DNA of 58,583 nucleotides from Candidatus Gastranaerophilales bacterium (GTDB lineage Bacteria; Cyanobacteriota; Vampirovibrionia; Gastranaerophilales; Gastranaerophilaceae), in assembly GCA_944326605.1 (NCBI GenBank), contig CALVEM010000013.1, positions 1 through 58,583 on the forward strand, given 5' to 3'. Below are positions 43,945 through 52,617 of this stretch, piece by piece. The translations under genes and the position numbers were made by a program. The notes beneath the pieces are model-generated. The model ran no database searches, had not been told where the DNA came from, and was given only the letters and a program-made list of their open reading frames with translations. Each line of letters begins with the position of its first letter. Positions within the stretch are counted from its first letter, which is position 1.

Positions 43945-45165
43945 TTACACATCTTTTTTTATAAATCCTGTTTGGATAATATCTTTGCCAAAACGATTTT
44001 CCAGCCTGTCAAAACATTTTGCAAGCTTTGATTTTCTCTCGTCAATATCGACATCCGCAAATAAAGACATCTGCGCTTCATGATTAAACATAAAAGTGTC
44101 TAAAATCACACCTGTACTACGGTAAAGAATATTCGGATTGTAAATTTTATCAAGGAGTTCAAAAATTACTGCTGAAATTTCCAGTTCAAAGTCTGTTGCA
44201 GTATTTAAAACTTTCTTTTCACTATATACTTTAAAGTCTTTTGTTCTGAGAAAAATACTTATCCCATGACATTTTGCATTAATTTTTCTGAGTTTTACAC
44301 AGGCTCTGTGAATATGATAATTCAGTGAATTTTTTAAATAATTTTTATCAGAAGTAAATTTTGCAAGTGCACTGGTTTTTTGAATAGATTTAGGAAGTTT
44401 AACCTCATCTGAAACAGGTGATACCATTTCACCCAACAGTTCATGTTTCATCTCAAGCCCTCTTATACCTATTTGCTTATTCAGCCAGATATCGTCCTGC
44501 TGAACCAGTTCATAAGCCGTCAAAATTCCGTTTTTTCTTAGAAGGGATGATAAATTCTTTCCTATTCCCCAGATTTCATCAATACCTGTCTTTTCAAGTA
44601 CAGGCAGTATTTTTCTTGAACCTATAAGAAATACACCCTCATCAAGTTTTTTAGCTTTATCAGACGCCAGCTTTGCAAGAGATTTTGAAGAACTTAAGCC
44701 GATTGAAACAGGGATATCAACCTTGTCTTTTATTTCCTGCCGTATCATCTGAGATATCTCAAGGTAATTTTTTTTATACAATCTTTCAAGCCCCGTCAAA
44801 TCAACAAAAGCTTCATCTATAGAATAAATTTCGACTTTCGGGCTGAAATTTTTTAATAAAGACATGACTTTTTCTGAAATTTCAGCATACAAATCATGGT
44901 TAGCATTAATATAAACGGCTTTTTTCATCTGCCCCTCAATTTGGAAATACGGCATTCCCATTCTGACGCCGAGTTTTTTTGCTTCTTTGGATCTGGAAAT
45001 TACACACTGGCCGCGCCCTGACATCACACAGACAGGTTTTCCTTTGAGTTCAGGATTAACTGCCTGCTCACAGGAGACAAAAAAAGAATCACAATCAACA
45101 AGAGCTATAACATGTTTACGTGCCATATCAACATTATCGGATATGTTTTTTAATTCTTCCAACAT
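43945..45165 (-). CDS. Y-family DNA polymerase (UmuC/DinB type)
   Basis: A translesion polymerase of about 406 residues. Palm motifs are VDCDSFFVSCEQ, CVISRSKEAKKLGVRMG and YSIDEAFVDLTG (catalytic acids), followed by a helix-hairpin-helix thumb (DEIWGIGKNLSSLLRKNGI) and a little-finger domain. The SCE and CVISRSKEAK segments fit the UmuC branch. The start is placed at ATG 45165, which overlaps the upstream stop as TGATG; the frame is open to 45189. No umuD-like gene is present. Confidence 0.85.
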   Translation of the reverse strand: MLEELKNISDNVDMARKHVIALVDCDSFFVSCEQAVNPELKGKPVCVMSGRGQCVISRSKEAKKLGVRMGMPYFQIEGQMKKAVYINANHDLYAEISEKVMSLLKNFSPKVEIYSIDEAFVDLTGLERLYKKNYLEISQMIRQEIKDKVDIPVSIGLSSSKSLAKLASDKAKKLDEGVFLIGSRKILPVLEKTGIDEIWGIGKNLSSLLRKNGILTAYELVQQDDIWLNKQIGIRGLEMKHELLGEMVSPVSDEVKLPKSIQKTSALAKFTSDKNYLKNSLNYHIHRACVKLRKINAKCHGISIFLRTKDFKVYSEKKVLNTATDFELEISAVIFELLDKIYNPNILYRSTGVILDTFMFNHEAQMSLFADVDIDERKSKLAKCFDRLENRFGKDIIQTGFIKKDV

Positions 45166-46580
45166 CAGACAATGATTTCCTGTTCGCACTTATATGTAAC
45201 ATAACCTAAATTAGCTTTGGGCGGCTTTTTTAAAAATTTTCGTTTTGTATAGATTACACCTACTTTTGATGATTGTTTTCCTTTTGAATACTCTTTTGCA
45301 AGTTTTGCACATTCAAAGATCAAACTGTCTGAAGGCTCAGAACAACGCAAAAGTACATGAGAGCCGGCACAATCTTTTGTATGAAACCACCAGTCATCAT
45401 CCCGCGATAATTTTGAGACAATAAAATCATTTTGTCTGTTATTTCTGCCGACCCAGACCTTATAACCTTCAATATTAAATTCTAACGGCTCAATTGAAGA
45501 TTTTTTATCCGCTTGAGTTTTGTTTTCAGGTTCGAGTTCTGACTGAATTTGTATCATATCTTCAAAAGAAACAGCAATTTCAATTGAGTACAATATTTGC
45601 TCATAATAATCAATTTGAATTTTCAAATGTTCTGACAATTCTGACAGTTTTGAAATCGAGGTCTTTGATTTGTTATAAAGTTTGTAAAAATTGTTTGCAT
45701 TTTCTTTTAGTGACTTGGTTTCATCAAGTTCTATTCTTATTTGCCTGTTATTTTCATAATCATAGACATCCGCAGATTTTTGAAAATCTTTTAAGTTATA
45801 AAGATTTGCCATAATTAAATCGCCGTAAAGTCTGTATTTATGGAAATTTGTTTCTTTTTCAAGACGCGCTTGCATTTTTTTTAGTGAACTTTTATCTTTT
45901 TTCAATTGAGCACCAGCAATTTGTCTGCAATGTTCTTTTAGCCGGCGAAGTTTATCATTGTAGATATATTCAGAATAATATTCATCAATTATTGAATTTA
46001 TATCAGATGTTTTTTTGCGTGAAAACGAATTTTCATTTTCATACCAGCTTTTAGGCCGCCCTGCAGGATAGACATAAGGTAAACCGCCAGCCATCTCGCG
46101 CTCGCGGCTTTTTTCAGCTCCGACATTATGAGCACAACCGAGAATTATATTTGTATCATAGTTGTATAAAATAACATTTGAATGCTTGCCCATAAGTTCT
46201 ATTGCCAGACAAAGATAAATTTTTTCCGATAGTTCATTATATGTTTCAAAATAAAATTCTAAAATTCGTTCATAATCAGGCTGGTTAACACGGGTTATTT
46301 TTGAATTTTCGAGATATTTTCTAAGAAGCATGCAGAACATCGGCGGCTTTACAGGTATTTCTATAAGACGCCTATCCTCGTTTTCTTTATTCATAAAACA
46401 GATATGATAATATTGAGGGTTTATATTTATATACAATTTTCTGTTTTGTCCATCTTTACGAATAGAAAAAACAAAATCACGTCTTGTAGGCTGCTGAATT
46501 TTTTGAACTCTTGCATCCGTTAAAAATTCTTGATTTTGCTCGAGCCACATCTTTAATGTCAAACTGTCAAATGTAATCAT
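45165..46580 (-). CDS. rqcH: NFACT-family protein (RqcH-like, ribosome quality control)
   Basis: The 471-residue protein has an N-terminal NFACT domain (RDFVFSIRKDGQNRKLYININPQYYHICF), a helix-hairpin and coiled-coil middle, and the C-terminal NFACT-R domain (SRDDDWWFHTKDCAGSHVLLR). RqcH binds stalled large subunits and adds alanine tails. The tRNA-contact motif, usually DR, reads ERILEFYF here. It forms an operon with the umuC-like gene. Confidence 0.85.
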   Translation of the reverse strand: MITFDSLTLKMWLEQNQEFLTDARVQKIQQPTRRDFVFSIRKDGQNRKLYININPQYYHICFMNKENEDRRLIEIPVKPPMFCMLLRKYLENSKITRVNQPDYERILEFYFETYNELSEKIYLCLAIELMGKHSNVILYNYDTNIILGCAHNVGAEKSREREMAGGLPYVYPAGRPKSWYENENSFSRKKTSDINSIIDEYYSEYIYNDKLRRLKEHCRQIAGAQLKKDKSSLKKMQARLEKETNFHKYRLYGDLIMANLYNLKDFQKSADVYDYENNRQIRIELDETKSLKENANNFYKLYNKSKTSISKLSELSEHLKIQIDYYEQILYSIEIAVSFEDMIQIQSELEPENKTQADKKSSIEPLEFNIEGYKVWVGRNNRQNDFIVSKLSRDDDWWFHTKDCAGSHVLLRCSEPSDSLIFECAKLAKEYSKGKQSSKVGVIYTKRKFLKKPPKANLGYVTYKCEQEIIV

Positions 46581-46684
46581 AATAAAATATTACAACAAAG
46601 AGAATATTACACAATAATAAACAATTGACGGTACTCTAAAAATATGTTAATATAAAATCTATAAAAAAAGAGGGGTCATAAATT

Positions 46685-47110
46685 ATGGTTTTATGGGAAA
46701 TTTTTGCAATTGTCGGTTTAATTTCACTCATTTTAGAGATGATTGTGCCTTCAATGTTTTTTCTTAATCTTGCGCTTGCAGGTTTTCTGACGGCGATTAC
46801 TGCAACATTTTTAAACAACTGGATATATTTAACGGTAATCTTCGTTGTTCTTTCCGTTATTTCAATACTTTTCCTTCGTCCTATACTTTTACAACACAGG
46901 GAAAATAAAGAACAGGAAACAGGCATACAGGGCAAATACATCGGAAAAATTGTAAAAGTAATTGAACCTATTACAAAATATTCCGGTGCAATCACTATTT
47001 ACGATGAAAGATGGGAAGCCAGGGTTGAAGGAGACGAAACTATTCCGGCAGGATGTGAAGTCAAAATAGTTAAAAATGATAGTTTAGTTTTAACAGTAGA
47101 GAGAATATAG
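46685..47110 (+). CDS. NfeD-family membrane protein
   Basis: The 141-residue protein has three hydrophobic segments and a C-terminal OB fold (GKYIGKIVKVIEPI, WEARVEGDETIPAGCEVKIV). NfeD proteins partner with SPFH/slipin proteins in membrane microdomains, and the next gene, 9 bases downstream, is one. Confidence 0.88.
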   Translation: MVLWEIFAIVGLISLILEMIVPSMFFLNLALAGFLTAITATFLNNWIYLTVIFVVLSVISILFLRPILLQHRENKEQETGIQGKYIGKIVKVIEPITKYSGAITIYDERWEARVEGDETIPAGCEVKIVKNDSLVLTVERI

Positions 47111-47119
47111 GAGAAAATT

Positions 47120-48097
47120 ATGAGTTTATTTTTATTAATTTTACTTGTAGCGCTATTAATATATGTATTTAAAGGTATAATTATCGTACAGCAGCAGGAA
47201 GAAGTTATTATTGAAAGAATGGGACGATACGAAAAAACACTCACTGCAGGTCCTAATTTCATCTTTCCGGTATTAGAAGCTCCGAGAGGTATTTTAGAAA
47301 AAGTTTCCCAGCGCGGAATTGACGGCGGGAATTATTATTATCTTAAATCAACAAACAGAATTGACTTAAGAGAACAGATGTATGATTTTCCTCGTCAGAA
47401 TGTAATTACAAAAGATAACGTTTCTATCACAATCAATGCTTTAATATACTTCCAGATTGTTGATGCGAAAAGTGCGGTTTATGAAATCAAAAATCTTCCC
47501 GATGCAATTGAAAAATTAACACAAACGACTTTAAGAAACCTTGTAGGTCAGATGGATTTGCAAGAAACTCTGACTTCACGAGGGAAAATTAACGATGAAT
47601 TGAGAACAACTCTTGACGAAGCCACAAACAAATGGGGGGTTAAAGTTAACCGTGTAGAAATTCAGGATATTTTCCCGCCTGCTGATATTCAGGCATCAAT
47701 GGACAAATTGATGAAAGCAGACAGAGAAAAGAAAGCTACAATTACAGAAGCCGAAGGTTTAAAAGAAGCTGCAATCAGAAAAGCGGAAGGTGAAAAAGAA
47801 GCCGCAATCCGCTCTGCAGAAGGTGAAAAACAGGCGGAAATATTAAGAGCCGAAGGTATAGCTCAGGCGCGTATTATTGAAGCTGATGCAGAAAAAGAAG
47901 CTATTAACAGAATTATAACGGCTCTCGCAGATAAAGGTCAGCCTGACAAATATTTGATTGCGATGAAATATCTTGAAACAATGACTGCAATCACAAGCGG
48001 AGAAAATAACAAAGTTGTTTATATGCCTTATGAAGCAACCGGAATATTATCTTCGGTTGATGGTATAAAAGAAATGTTTAAAGGAACAGCAAAATAG
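47120..48097 (+). CDS. SPFH/Band 7 (slipin) membrane protein
   Basis: The 325-residue protein has one N-terminal membrane helix, an SPFH domain (QQQEEVIIERMGRYEKTLTAG, VEIQDIFPPADIQASMDK) and a repetitive coiled coil (EAAIRKAEGEK, EAAIRSAEGEK). It forms ring-like oligomers that organise membranes and proteases. The nfeD-slipin pair is a conserved operon. Confidence 0.93.
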   Translation: MSLFLLILLVALLIYVFKGIIIVQQQEEVIIERMGRYEKTLTAGPNFIFPVLEAPRGILEKVSQRGIDGGNYYYLKSTNRIDLREQMYDFPRQNVITKDNVSITINALIYFQIVDAKSAVYEIKNLPDAIEKLTQTTLRNLVGQMDLQETLTSRGKINDELRTTLDEATNKWGVKVNRVEIQDIFPPADIQASMDKLMKADREKKATITEAEGLKEAAIRKAEGEKEAAIRSAEGEKQAEILRAEGIAQARIIEADAEKEAINRIITALADKGQPDKYLIAMKYLETMTAITSGENNKVVYMPYEATGILSSVDGIKEMFKGTAK

Positions 48098-48104
48098 AAA
48101 ATCT

Positions 48105-48127
48105 GCGGCAGATTTTCTGCCGCTTTT
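48105..48127 (+). terminator. Terminator after the slipin gene
   Basis: A perfect 8-bp stem GCGGCAGA/TCTGCCGC with a 3-base loop is followed by TTTT. Confidence 0.85.
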
Positions 48128-48154
48128 AATTTTTAATAAAAGGATAGCAAAACG

Positions 48155-48544
48155 ATGATGATAAATGACTTACCCAGAATGCAGGTATTAATAACCACCA
48201 ACGAACAACATATAGAAGGGGAACTTCTGCTGCCGGAAAATATGCGATTTAGCAATTCAATTCCTGATAATATGCTGTTTTATATACTCAACGGAGGATT
48301 TCAATTTATTACACTTAAAAATTGCGAAGTTAAAGACCGCAAAAATCTCGCATTCCGCCCTGACAAATCACCTCAGCTGCATGTAAATATTTCTTGTATT
48401 ATGACAATGCAAATTGTTGAAATACTGCCTGACGATTATGAATATGATGACAGCTACTATGATGATGAAGAAGAAATCACGGAAGAAAATGCACGTCCGA
48501 CTTCCTCTATGAGACAAAGAAGCCGTCAGGTTCGCAGAAGATAA
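48155..48544 (+). CDS. Hypothetical protein with acidic and basic tail (129 aa)
   Basis: A compact beta-rich domain (MQVLITTNEQHIEGELLLP to IMTMQIVEILPD) is followed by a strongly acidic stretch (DDYEYDDSYYDDEEE) and a basic C terminus (RQRSRQVRRR). No family recognised. The AAAGGA site at fair spacing supports the start. Confidence 0.65.
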   Translation: MMINDLPRMQVLITTNEQHIEGELLLPENMRFSNSIPDNMLFYILNGGFQFITLKNCEVKDRKNLAFRPDKSPQLHVNISCIMTMQIVEILPDDYEYDDSYYDDEEEITEENARPTSSMRQRSRQVRRR

Positions 48545-48634
48545 TTAAAATATTCTTCACATTTTATGTTCTTTTTTTATGTTTTTGATAAAATTTAATT
48601 AAGTCTGTAAATAGAAAGAGAAAAGGAATATAAA

Positions 48635-50410
48635 ATGATTACGACAAAGATGAAAGATCATAACTGCGGAGAGCTTAACCTTTCAAATATTAATGAAGAA
48701 ATTACACTATCAGGCTGGGTTTCTACCGTTAGAGATTTAGGCGGAATTTTATTTATTGAAATAAGAGACAGAAGCGGATTTTTTCAGTTAGTTGCAAATC
48801 CGCAAATAAACCCCGATGTACATAAAGTATTTGAAAAAGTTCGTTCCGAATACGTAATTACCGTAAAAGGTAAAGTTACACGCCGTCCGGAAGAAACATA
48901 TAACGAAAAATATGCAACTGGTCAGGTTGAAATGTACCCTGAATTTGTTGAAATTTTATCGGAAGCCAAAACATTACCGTTTGTGCTTGATGATGAAAAT
49001 GTATCAGAAGATGTTCGTTTAAAATACAGATATTTAGATATCAGACGTGAAAAAATGCTTCATAACCTGACATTGCGCCACAAAATATGCCAGGCAGCAA
49101 GAAGTTATCTTAACAACCTTGACTTTCTGGAAGTTGAAACACCTATTCTTATTAAAACAACTCCGGAAGGTGCAAGAGATTATCTTGTTCCGTCAAGAGT
49201 GCAGGAAGGTAAATTCTATGCGCTTCCGCAATCTCCGCAAATTTTTAAACAATTATTAATGGTAGGCGGTATTGAAAAATATTATCAGATTGCAAAATGT
49301 TTCCGCGACGAAGATTTAAGAGCTGACAGACAACCGGAATTTACACAGATTGACATTGAAATGTCTTTTGTTGAACAACAGGATGTAATCAAAGTTGTTG
49401 AAGGATTAATTGTTGATACATTTAAAGCAGCAGGTGTTGAAGTTAAACCTCCGTTTGTTCAAATGCCGTGGCAGGAAGCCATGGACAGATACGGCTCAGA
49501 TAAACCGGATACACGTTTCGGGCTTGAACTTTTTGATATCGGCGATATTATTTTGCAGTCAGAATTCAAAATTGTAAAAGATACTCTTGAAAATGGCGGT
49601 ATCGTCAGAGGCATCAGAATTCCTGGCGGTGCAAAATTCTCAAGAAAAGATATTGATGATATTACGAAACTTGCCGTATCATTCGGCGCAAAAGCTCTTG
49701 CAAATATCATTTATAATGAAGACGGAACTGCTAAATCACCTGTCTTGAAATTTGTGACCGAAGAACAGGCAAAACAAATTCAAGAACGTGCTCAGGCTGA
49801 AGCAGGCGACATTATCTTCTTTGTTGCTGACAAACCAAAACTCGTTTATGACATTATGGGTAGATTAAGACTTTATTTCGGTAAAAGATTAAACCTGATT
49901 GATGAAAACAAACATAACCTTTTATGGGTTGTAGACTTCCCAATGTTTGAATGGAGTGACGAAGAAGGAAGATTTATGGCAATGCACCATCCGTTCACAT
50001 CACCTTGTATTGAAGATCTTGATAAGTTAAAATCAGGAGATTTAGGCAACGTTAAATCAATAGCTTACGATATTGTTTATAACGGAACGGAACTCGGCGG
50101 CGGATCTGTCAGAATCCATTCATCAGATGTTCAAAATGCGGTATTTAAAGCCTTAGGATTAACAGAAGAAGAAGCAAAAGAAAAATTCGGATTTATGGTT
50201 AATGCGCTTCAATACGGTACACCGCCTCATGCAGGTCTTGCAATAGGGTTAGACAGACTTGTCGCTCTTCTTTGCAGAACAGAAAGCATCAGAGACGTAA
50301 TAGCGTTCCCGAAAAATTCAGGAGCAAAAGACTTAATGTCAGATGCGCCGGGAGAAGCGTCATTGCAACAGTTAAGAGAACTTCACTTAAAAAGCACAGC
50401 TCATAAATAA
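48635..50410 (+). CDS. aspS: Aspartyl-tRNA synthetase
   Basis: The 591-residue class II enzyme is the bacterial type. It has an N-terminal OB anticodon-binding domain (LSGWVSTVRDLGGILFIEIRD), motif 2 (FRDEDLRADRQPEFTQIDIEMSF), the bacterial GAD insertion (about 300-410) and motif 3 (GLAIGLDRLVALL). It charges tRNA-Asp; whether it also charges tRNA-Asn cannot be told. Confidence 0.97.
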   Translation: MITTKMKDHNCGELNLSNINEEITLSGWVSTVRDLGGILFIEIRDRSGFFQLVANPQINPDVHKVFEKVRSEYVITVKGKVTRRPEETYNEKYATGQVEMYPEFVEILSEAKTLPFVLDDENVSEDVRLKYRYLDIRREKMLHNLTLRHKICQAARSYLNNLDFLEVETPILIKTTPEGARDYLVPSRVQEGKFYALPQSPQIFKQLLMVGGIEKYYQIAKCFRDEDLRADRQPEFTQIDIEMSFVEQQDVIKVVEGLIVDTFKAAGVEVKPPFVQMPWQEAMDRYGSDKPDTRFGLELFDIGDIILQSEFKIVKDTLENGGIVRGIRIPGGAKFSRKDIDDITKLAVSFGAKALANIIYNEDGTAKSPVLKFVTEEQAKQIQERAQAEAGDIIFFVADKPKLVYDIMGRLRLYFGKRLNLIDENKHNLLWVVDFPMFEWSDEEGRFMAMHHPFTSPCIEDLDKLKSGDLGNVKSIAYDIVYNGTELGGGSVRIHSSDVQNAVFKALGLTEEEAKEKFGFMVNALQYGTPPHAGLAIGLDRLVALLCRTESIRDVIAFPKNSGAKDLMSDAPGEASLQQLRELHLKSTAHK

Positions 50411-50416
50411 AAAATT

Positions 50417-50447
50417 AAAAAAGCCCGTTAATAAAACGGGCTTTTTT
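50417..50447. terminator. Bidirectional terminator between aspS and pilin locus C
   Basis: AAAAAAGCCCGTT and AACGGGCTTTTTT form a long stem with a short loop, serving convergent genes. Confidence 0.9.
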
Positions 50448-50452
50448 AATAA

Positions 50453-51439
50453 TTAAATTCTCTTCGGATAATCATTTGAAATCTTCCATCCGTCCATCAT
50501 TATTATTGTAGTGCACATATTAGCATTATCACGACATTTATCTATTAATTGTGTACGACTCAAACCTAACTCATACCCGTATGGCTGCAATCCCTTTTTA
50601 GGAGTAAAACGAAAAGTAAAATATTTTCTACCGCAGCAACTTCCATGATACTCTGCAGTATTAACCATACATTTATGTATGTCGGACGCATTCGGGAAAA
50701 AATACATATCAAAATTTGTTTCAGTAGTTTGTAAACCAAAACGCATTCCAAACGCACTGCCATCAGCTAATTTTATCCAGGTAGTATAATTGTTTTCTTC
50801 TAAAACTTCCATATCTTTAGATGTAAAAAATTCAGCTAAATATTTATTGAACCAATCTCCAGAACCTGATGGAGTAAATAAATCTGCATTATCCCAGTAT
50901 TCAATTTCACCATACTTATTTTCTGCAAGCAAAACTGCCTGATTAAAAGTAGTGTAAAACTTTTGTAATCGTGATGTAACGACCTGCTTTCTATGGTTTT
51001 CCAACAACGTAGGTATGGCTAACGCAGCAACTACGCCGATGATACCGAGGGTGATTAAAACCTCTGCTAGAGTAAACGCTGGGCGTTTACGAGGTAAATA
51101 AGTAAATAAGTGAATAGGTGAATAAGTTCGTTTCAGGAAAAGATTAATGTCATGCTGAACGTCGGATTGACCTCCGTGTTTCAGCATCTTATCTAAGGCA
51201 GGTTGACTTCCGGGTTTCTGTATCTCTTGAGATCCCGCACGCATTGGGACATTTTGCTCGAAATCATAGATTTCGGCAAAAGCAGTCAAACAAAGTTCGG
51301 GATGACGCCGCAAGTTGTCATTAACTCTGACTTTCAGCATCACATTTAATCCTTCTCCCCTTTGCGGGAAAAGGTGGCACATCATGCCGGATGAGGGGTG
51401 ACCCTCTCCCGCAGTTGTATGCTCACTTTGTTCACACAA
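50453..51439 (-). CDS. Locus C: type IV pilin-like protein with repeat-derived leader
   Basis: Counting from TTG 51439, about 120 residues of leader made of translated repeats precede the prepilin motif (KRPA|FTLAEVLITLGIIGVVA). A pilin soluble domain with several Cys pairs follows and ends in MMDGWKISNDYPKRI. The product would be a membrane pilin or pseudopilin. The frame continues open upstream of 51439 to the ten-G tract (51612-51621). The strongly supported start, ATG 51654 behind AAGGAGG, is one frame off at present tract length. Confidence 0.85.
   Translation of the reverse strand: MCEQSEHTTAGEGHPSSGMMCHLFPQRGEGLNVMLKVRVNDNLRRHPELCLTAFAEIYDFEQNVPMRAGSQEIQKPGSQPALDKMLKHGGQSDVQHDINLFLKRTYSPIHLFTYLPRKRPAFTLAEVLITLGIIGVVAALAIPTLLENHRKQVVTSRLQKFYTTFNQAVLLAENKYGEIEYWDNADLFTPSGSGDWFNKYLAEFFTSKDMEVLEENNYTTWIKLADGSAFGMRFGLQTTETNFDMYFFPNASDIHKCMVNTAEYHGSCCGRKYFTFRFTPKKGLQPYGYELGLSRTQLIDKCRDNANMCTTIIMMDGWKISNDYPKRI
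51095..51126. repeat. Four-unit 8-bp repeat array (locus C, pilin-proximal)
   Basis: TAAATAAG, TAAATAAG, TGAATAGG and TGAATAAG, then TTCGTTTC. This is the counterpart of 21034-21065 in locus A, with different unit sequence but the same number, length and flank. Confidence 0.85.
51148..51192. repeat. Dispersed repeat in locus C leader
   Basis: GTCATGCTGAACGTCGGATT matches the locus A copy (21085-21112), and TTTCAGCATCTTA provides the inverted arm. It is translated as part of LKHGGQSDVQHDIN. Confidence 0.75.
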
Positions 51440-51470
51440 CCGCTCCCTCTCCCAGAGGGAGAGGGAATTA
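51353..51470. repeat. GC-rich inverted repeats (CTCCCTCTCCCAGAGGGAGA type)
   Basis: Two stem-forming blocks (CTTCTCCCCTTTGCGGGAAAAG and TCCCTCTCCCAGAGGGAGAGGGA) lie in the leader and are translated in frame. A relative occurs between glyQ and the permease genes (57423-57456). Confidence 0.65.
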
Positions 51471-51490
51471 TTTTTTTCGATACTGGCTTT

Positions 51491-51522
51491 GCATCTATGC
51501 CTCTTTGCATCTTTGCCTCCAG
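51491..51522. repeat. Four-unit 8-bp repeat array (locus C, middle)
   Basis: GCATCTAT, GCCTCTTT, GCATCTTT and GCCTCCAG, of the same type as 21187-21218 and 21268-21299. Confidence 0.85.
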
Positions 51523-51528
51523 TTAAGA

Positions 51529-51553
51529 AATCCTGAAATAAATTCAGGATGAC
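51529..51553. repeat. Dispersed palindrome in locus C leader
   Basis: A copy of the TCCTGAAATAAATTCAGGAT element shared with loci A and B. Confidence 0.9.
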
Positions 51554-51564
51554 GGAAATAGATT

Positions 51565-51596
51565 GACTTCTTGACCTCCGGGCTTCTTGCCCTCTA
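51565..51596. repeat. Four-unit 8-bp repeat array (locus C, tract-proximal)
   Basis: GACTTCTT, GACCTCCG, GGCTTCTT and GCCCTCTA, nearly identical to the locus B array. Confidence 0.85.
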
Positions 51597-51597
51597 T

Positions 51598-51654
51598 TTA
51601 GCCAAGGAGTGCCCCCCCCCCGAAGCTCCGGAATTTTTTATTTAATCTTTTCAT
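51598..51654 (-). other. Locus C start codon and short out-of-phase leader frame
   Basis: ATG 51654 follows AAGGAGG (51667-51661) by six bases, the best ribosome site of the three loci. The frame reads MKRLNKKFRSF, glycines, ALLG and stops at TAA (51600-51598). One extra G restores the pilin frame. Confidence 0.75.
51612..51621 (-). repeat. Ten-G homopolymer tract, locus C
   Basis: Ten G on the coding strand after AGCTTC, as in loci A and B. Confidence 0.9.
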
Positions 51655-51707
51655 ATACAGCCTCCTTATGTAAATTTTCTGTTTTATAACATATTTTTTG
51701 CGGTCTG

Positions 51708-52490
51708 TCAATACTTCTTTTCATGCTGAAATGCCCAGGCAGAATGGTTATGAATGCTTTCAAATGCCTCGCACTCAACCTCAAATTCATTTATTACAGG
51801 ATTATTTCTTAGTTTTACAACCGTATCCCGCAAAACATCTTCCACAAATTTTGGATTATCCCAAGCACGCTCTGTTACGAATTTTTCGTCCTCCCTTTTC
51901 AATAACGGATATACAGGACAGGAAGCACAGCCTTCAACCAACTCTATCAGATCCTCAAGCCAGACTTGCTCTTGTTCATCGTAAGAAACTTTAACTTTTA
52001 TAAACGCTCGCTGATTATGAGCACCGTTATCGGATATTTCTTTGGAACAAGGACAAAGCGTTGTTACCGGAACTACAACACCCAAAATAAACTTATAATT
52101 TTCATTTTCAATCCGCCCCTCAAATGAACAATCATAACTCATCGGCGCAGACATCCCTGTGACAGGAGATTTTTTATCAATAAAGTACGTAAAATTAAAT
52201 TCAAGCTCTCCGCTTTGCGCATCAAGATTTTTTATAATTTTTTCAAGGCAGCCTTTAATATCAACACCAAGAAGATTTTTATTTTTCCATTCAGCAAGAA
52301 CTTCAACAAATCTGGACATGTGGGTGCCTTTATAATCTTTAGGCAAAGAAACATTCACCCGCGCCTTAGCACAGACTACCTGATTTGAATTATTTTTACG
52401 CTGGATAATCAAAGGCAGCTCAAGATGCTTAATCCCGACTTTTTGAATATCCACATTTCTGTTATCTTTAAAATTTTGTACATCTTTCAT
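51708..52490 (-). CDS. folE2: GTP cyclohydrolase FolE2 (type IB)
   Basis: FolE2 converts GTP to dihydroneopterin triphosphate, the first folate step, and unlike FolE1 is not strictly zinc-dependent. The 260-residue protein shows the family motifs DYKGTHMSRFVEVL, MSYDCSFEG and TLCPCSKEISDNGAHNQRA with its metal-binding Cys and His. The start ATG lies close to the upstream intergenic terminator. Confidence 0.95.
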   Translation of the reverse strand: MKDVQNFKDNRNVDIQKVGIKHLELPLIIQRKNNSNQVVCAKARVNVSLPKDYKGTHMSRFVEVLAEWKNKNLLGVDIKGCLEKIIKNLDAQSGELEFNFTYFIDKKSPVTGMSAPMSYDCSFEGRIENENYKFILGVVVPVTTLCPCSKEISDNGAHNQRAFIKVKVSYDEQEQVWLEDLIELVEGCASCPVYPLLKREDEKFVTERAWDNPKFVEDVLRDTVVKLRNNPVINEFEVECEAFESIHNHSAWAFQHEKKY

Positions 52491-52587
52491 ATTAATATTT
52501 CTTAATATTTAAAGCTAAAATAGCAAATTTTTTACTCCGAATTACTTTATATAAATATAAAGCTCTCTCTTCTTATTTAAACGGATA

Positions 52588-52615
52588 GGCCTTGAATATC
52601 AAGGTCTTTTTTTTT
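52588..52615 (+). terminator. Plus-strand terminator without an evident upstream gene
   Basis: GGCCTTGA and TCAAGGTC pair around a 3-base loop and are followed by nine T. Both neighbouring genes are on the minus strand. Confidence 0.7.
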
Positions 52616-52617
52616 GA

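Noticed and set aside
43072-51654. Diversity-generating retroelement acting on the pilin genes
   Set aside because: No reverse transcriptase and no adenine-variable template repeat are visible in the window.
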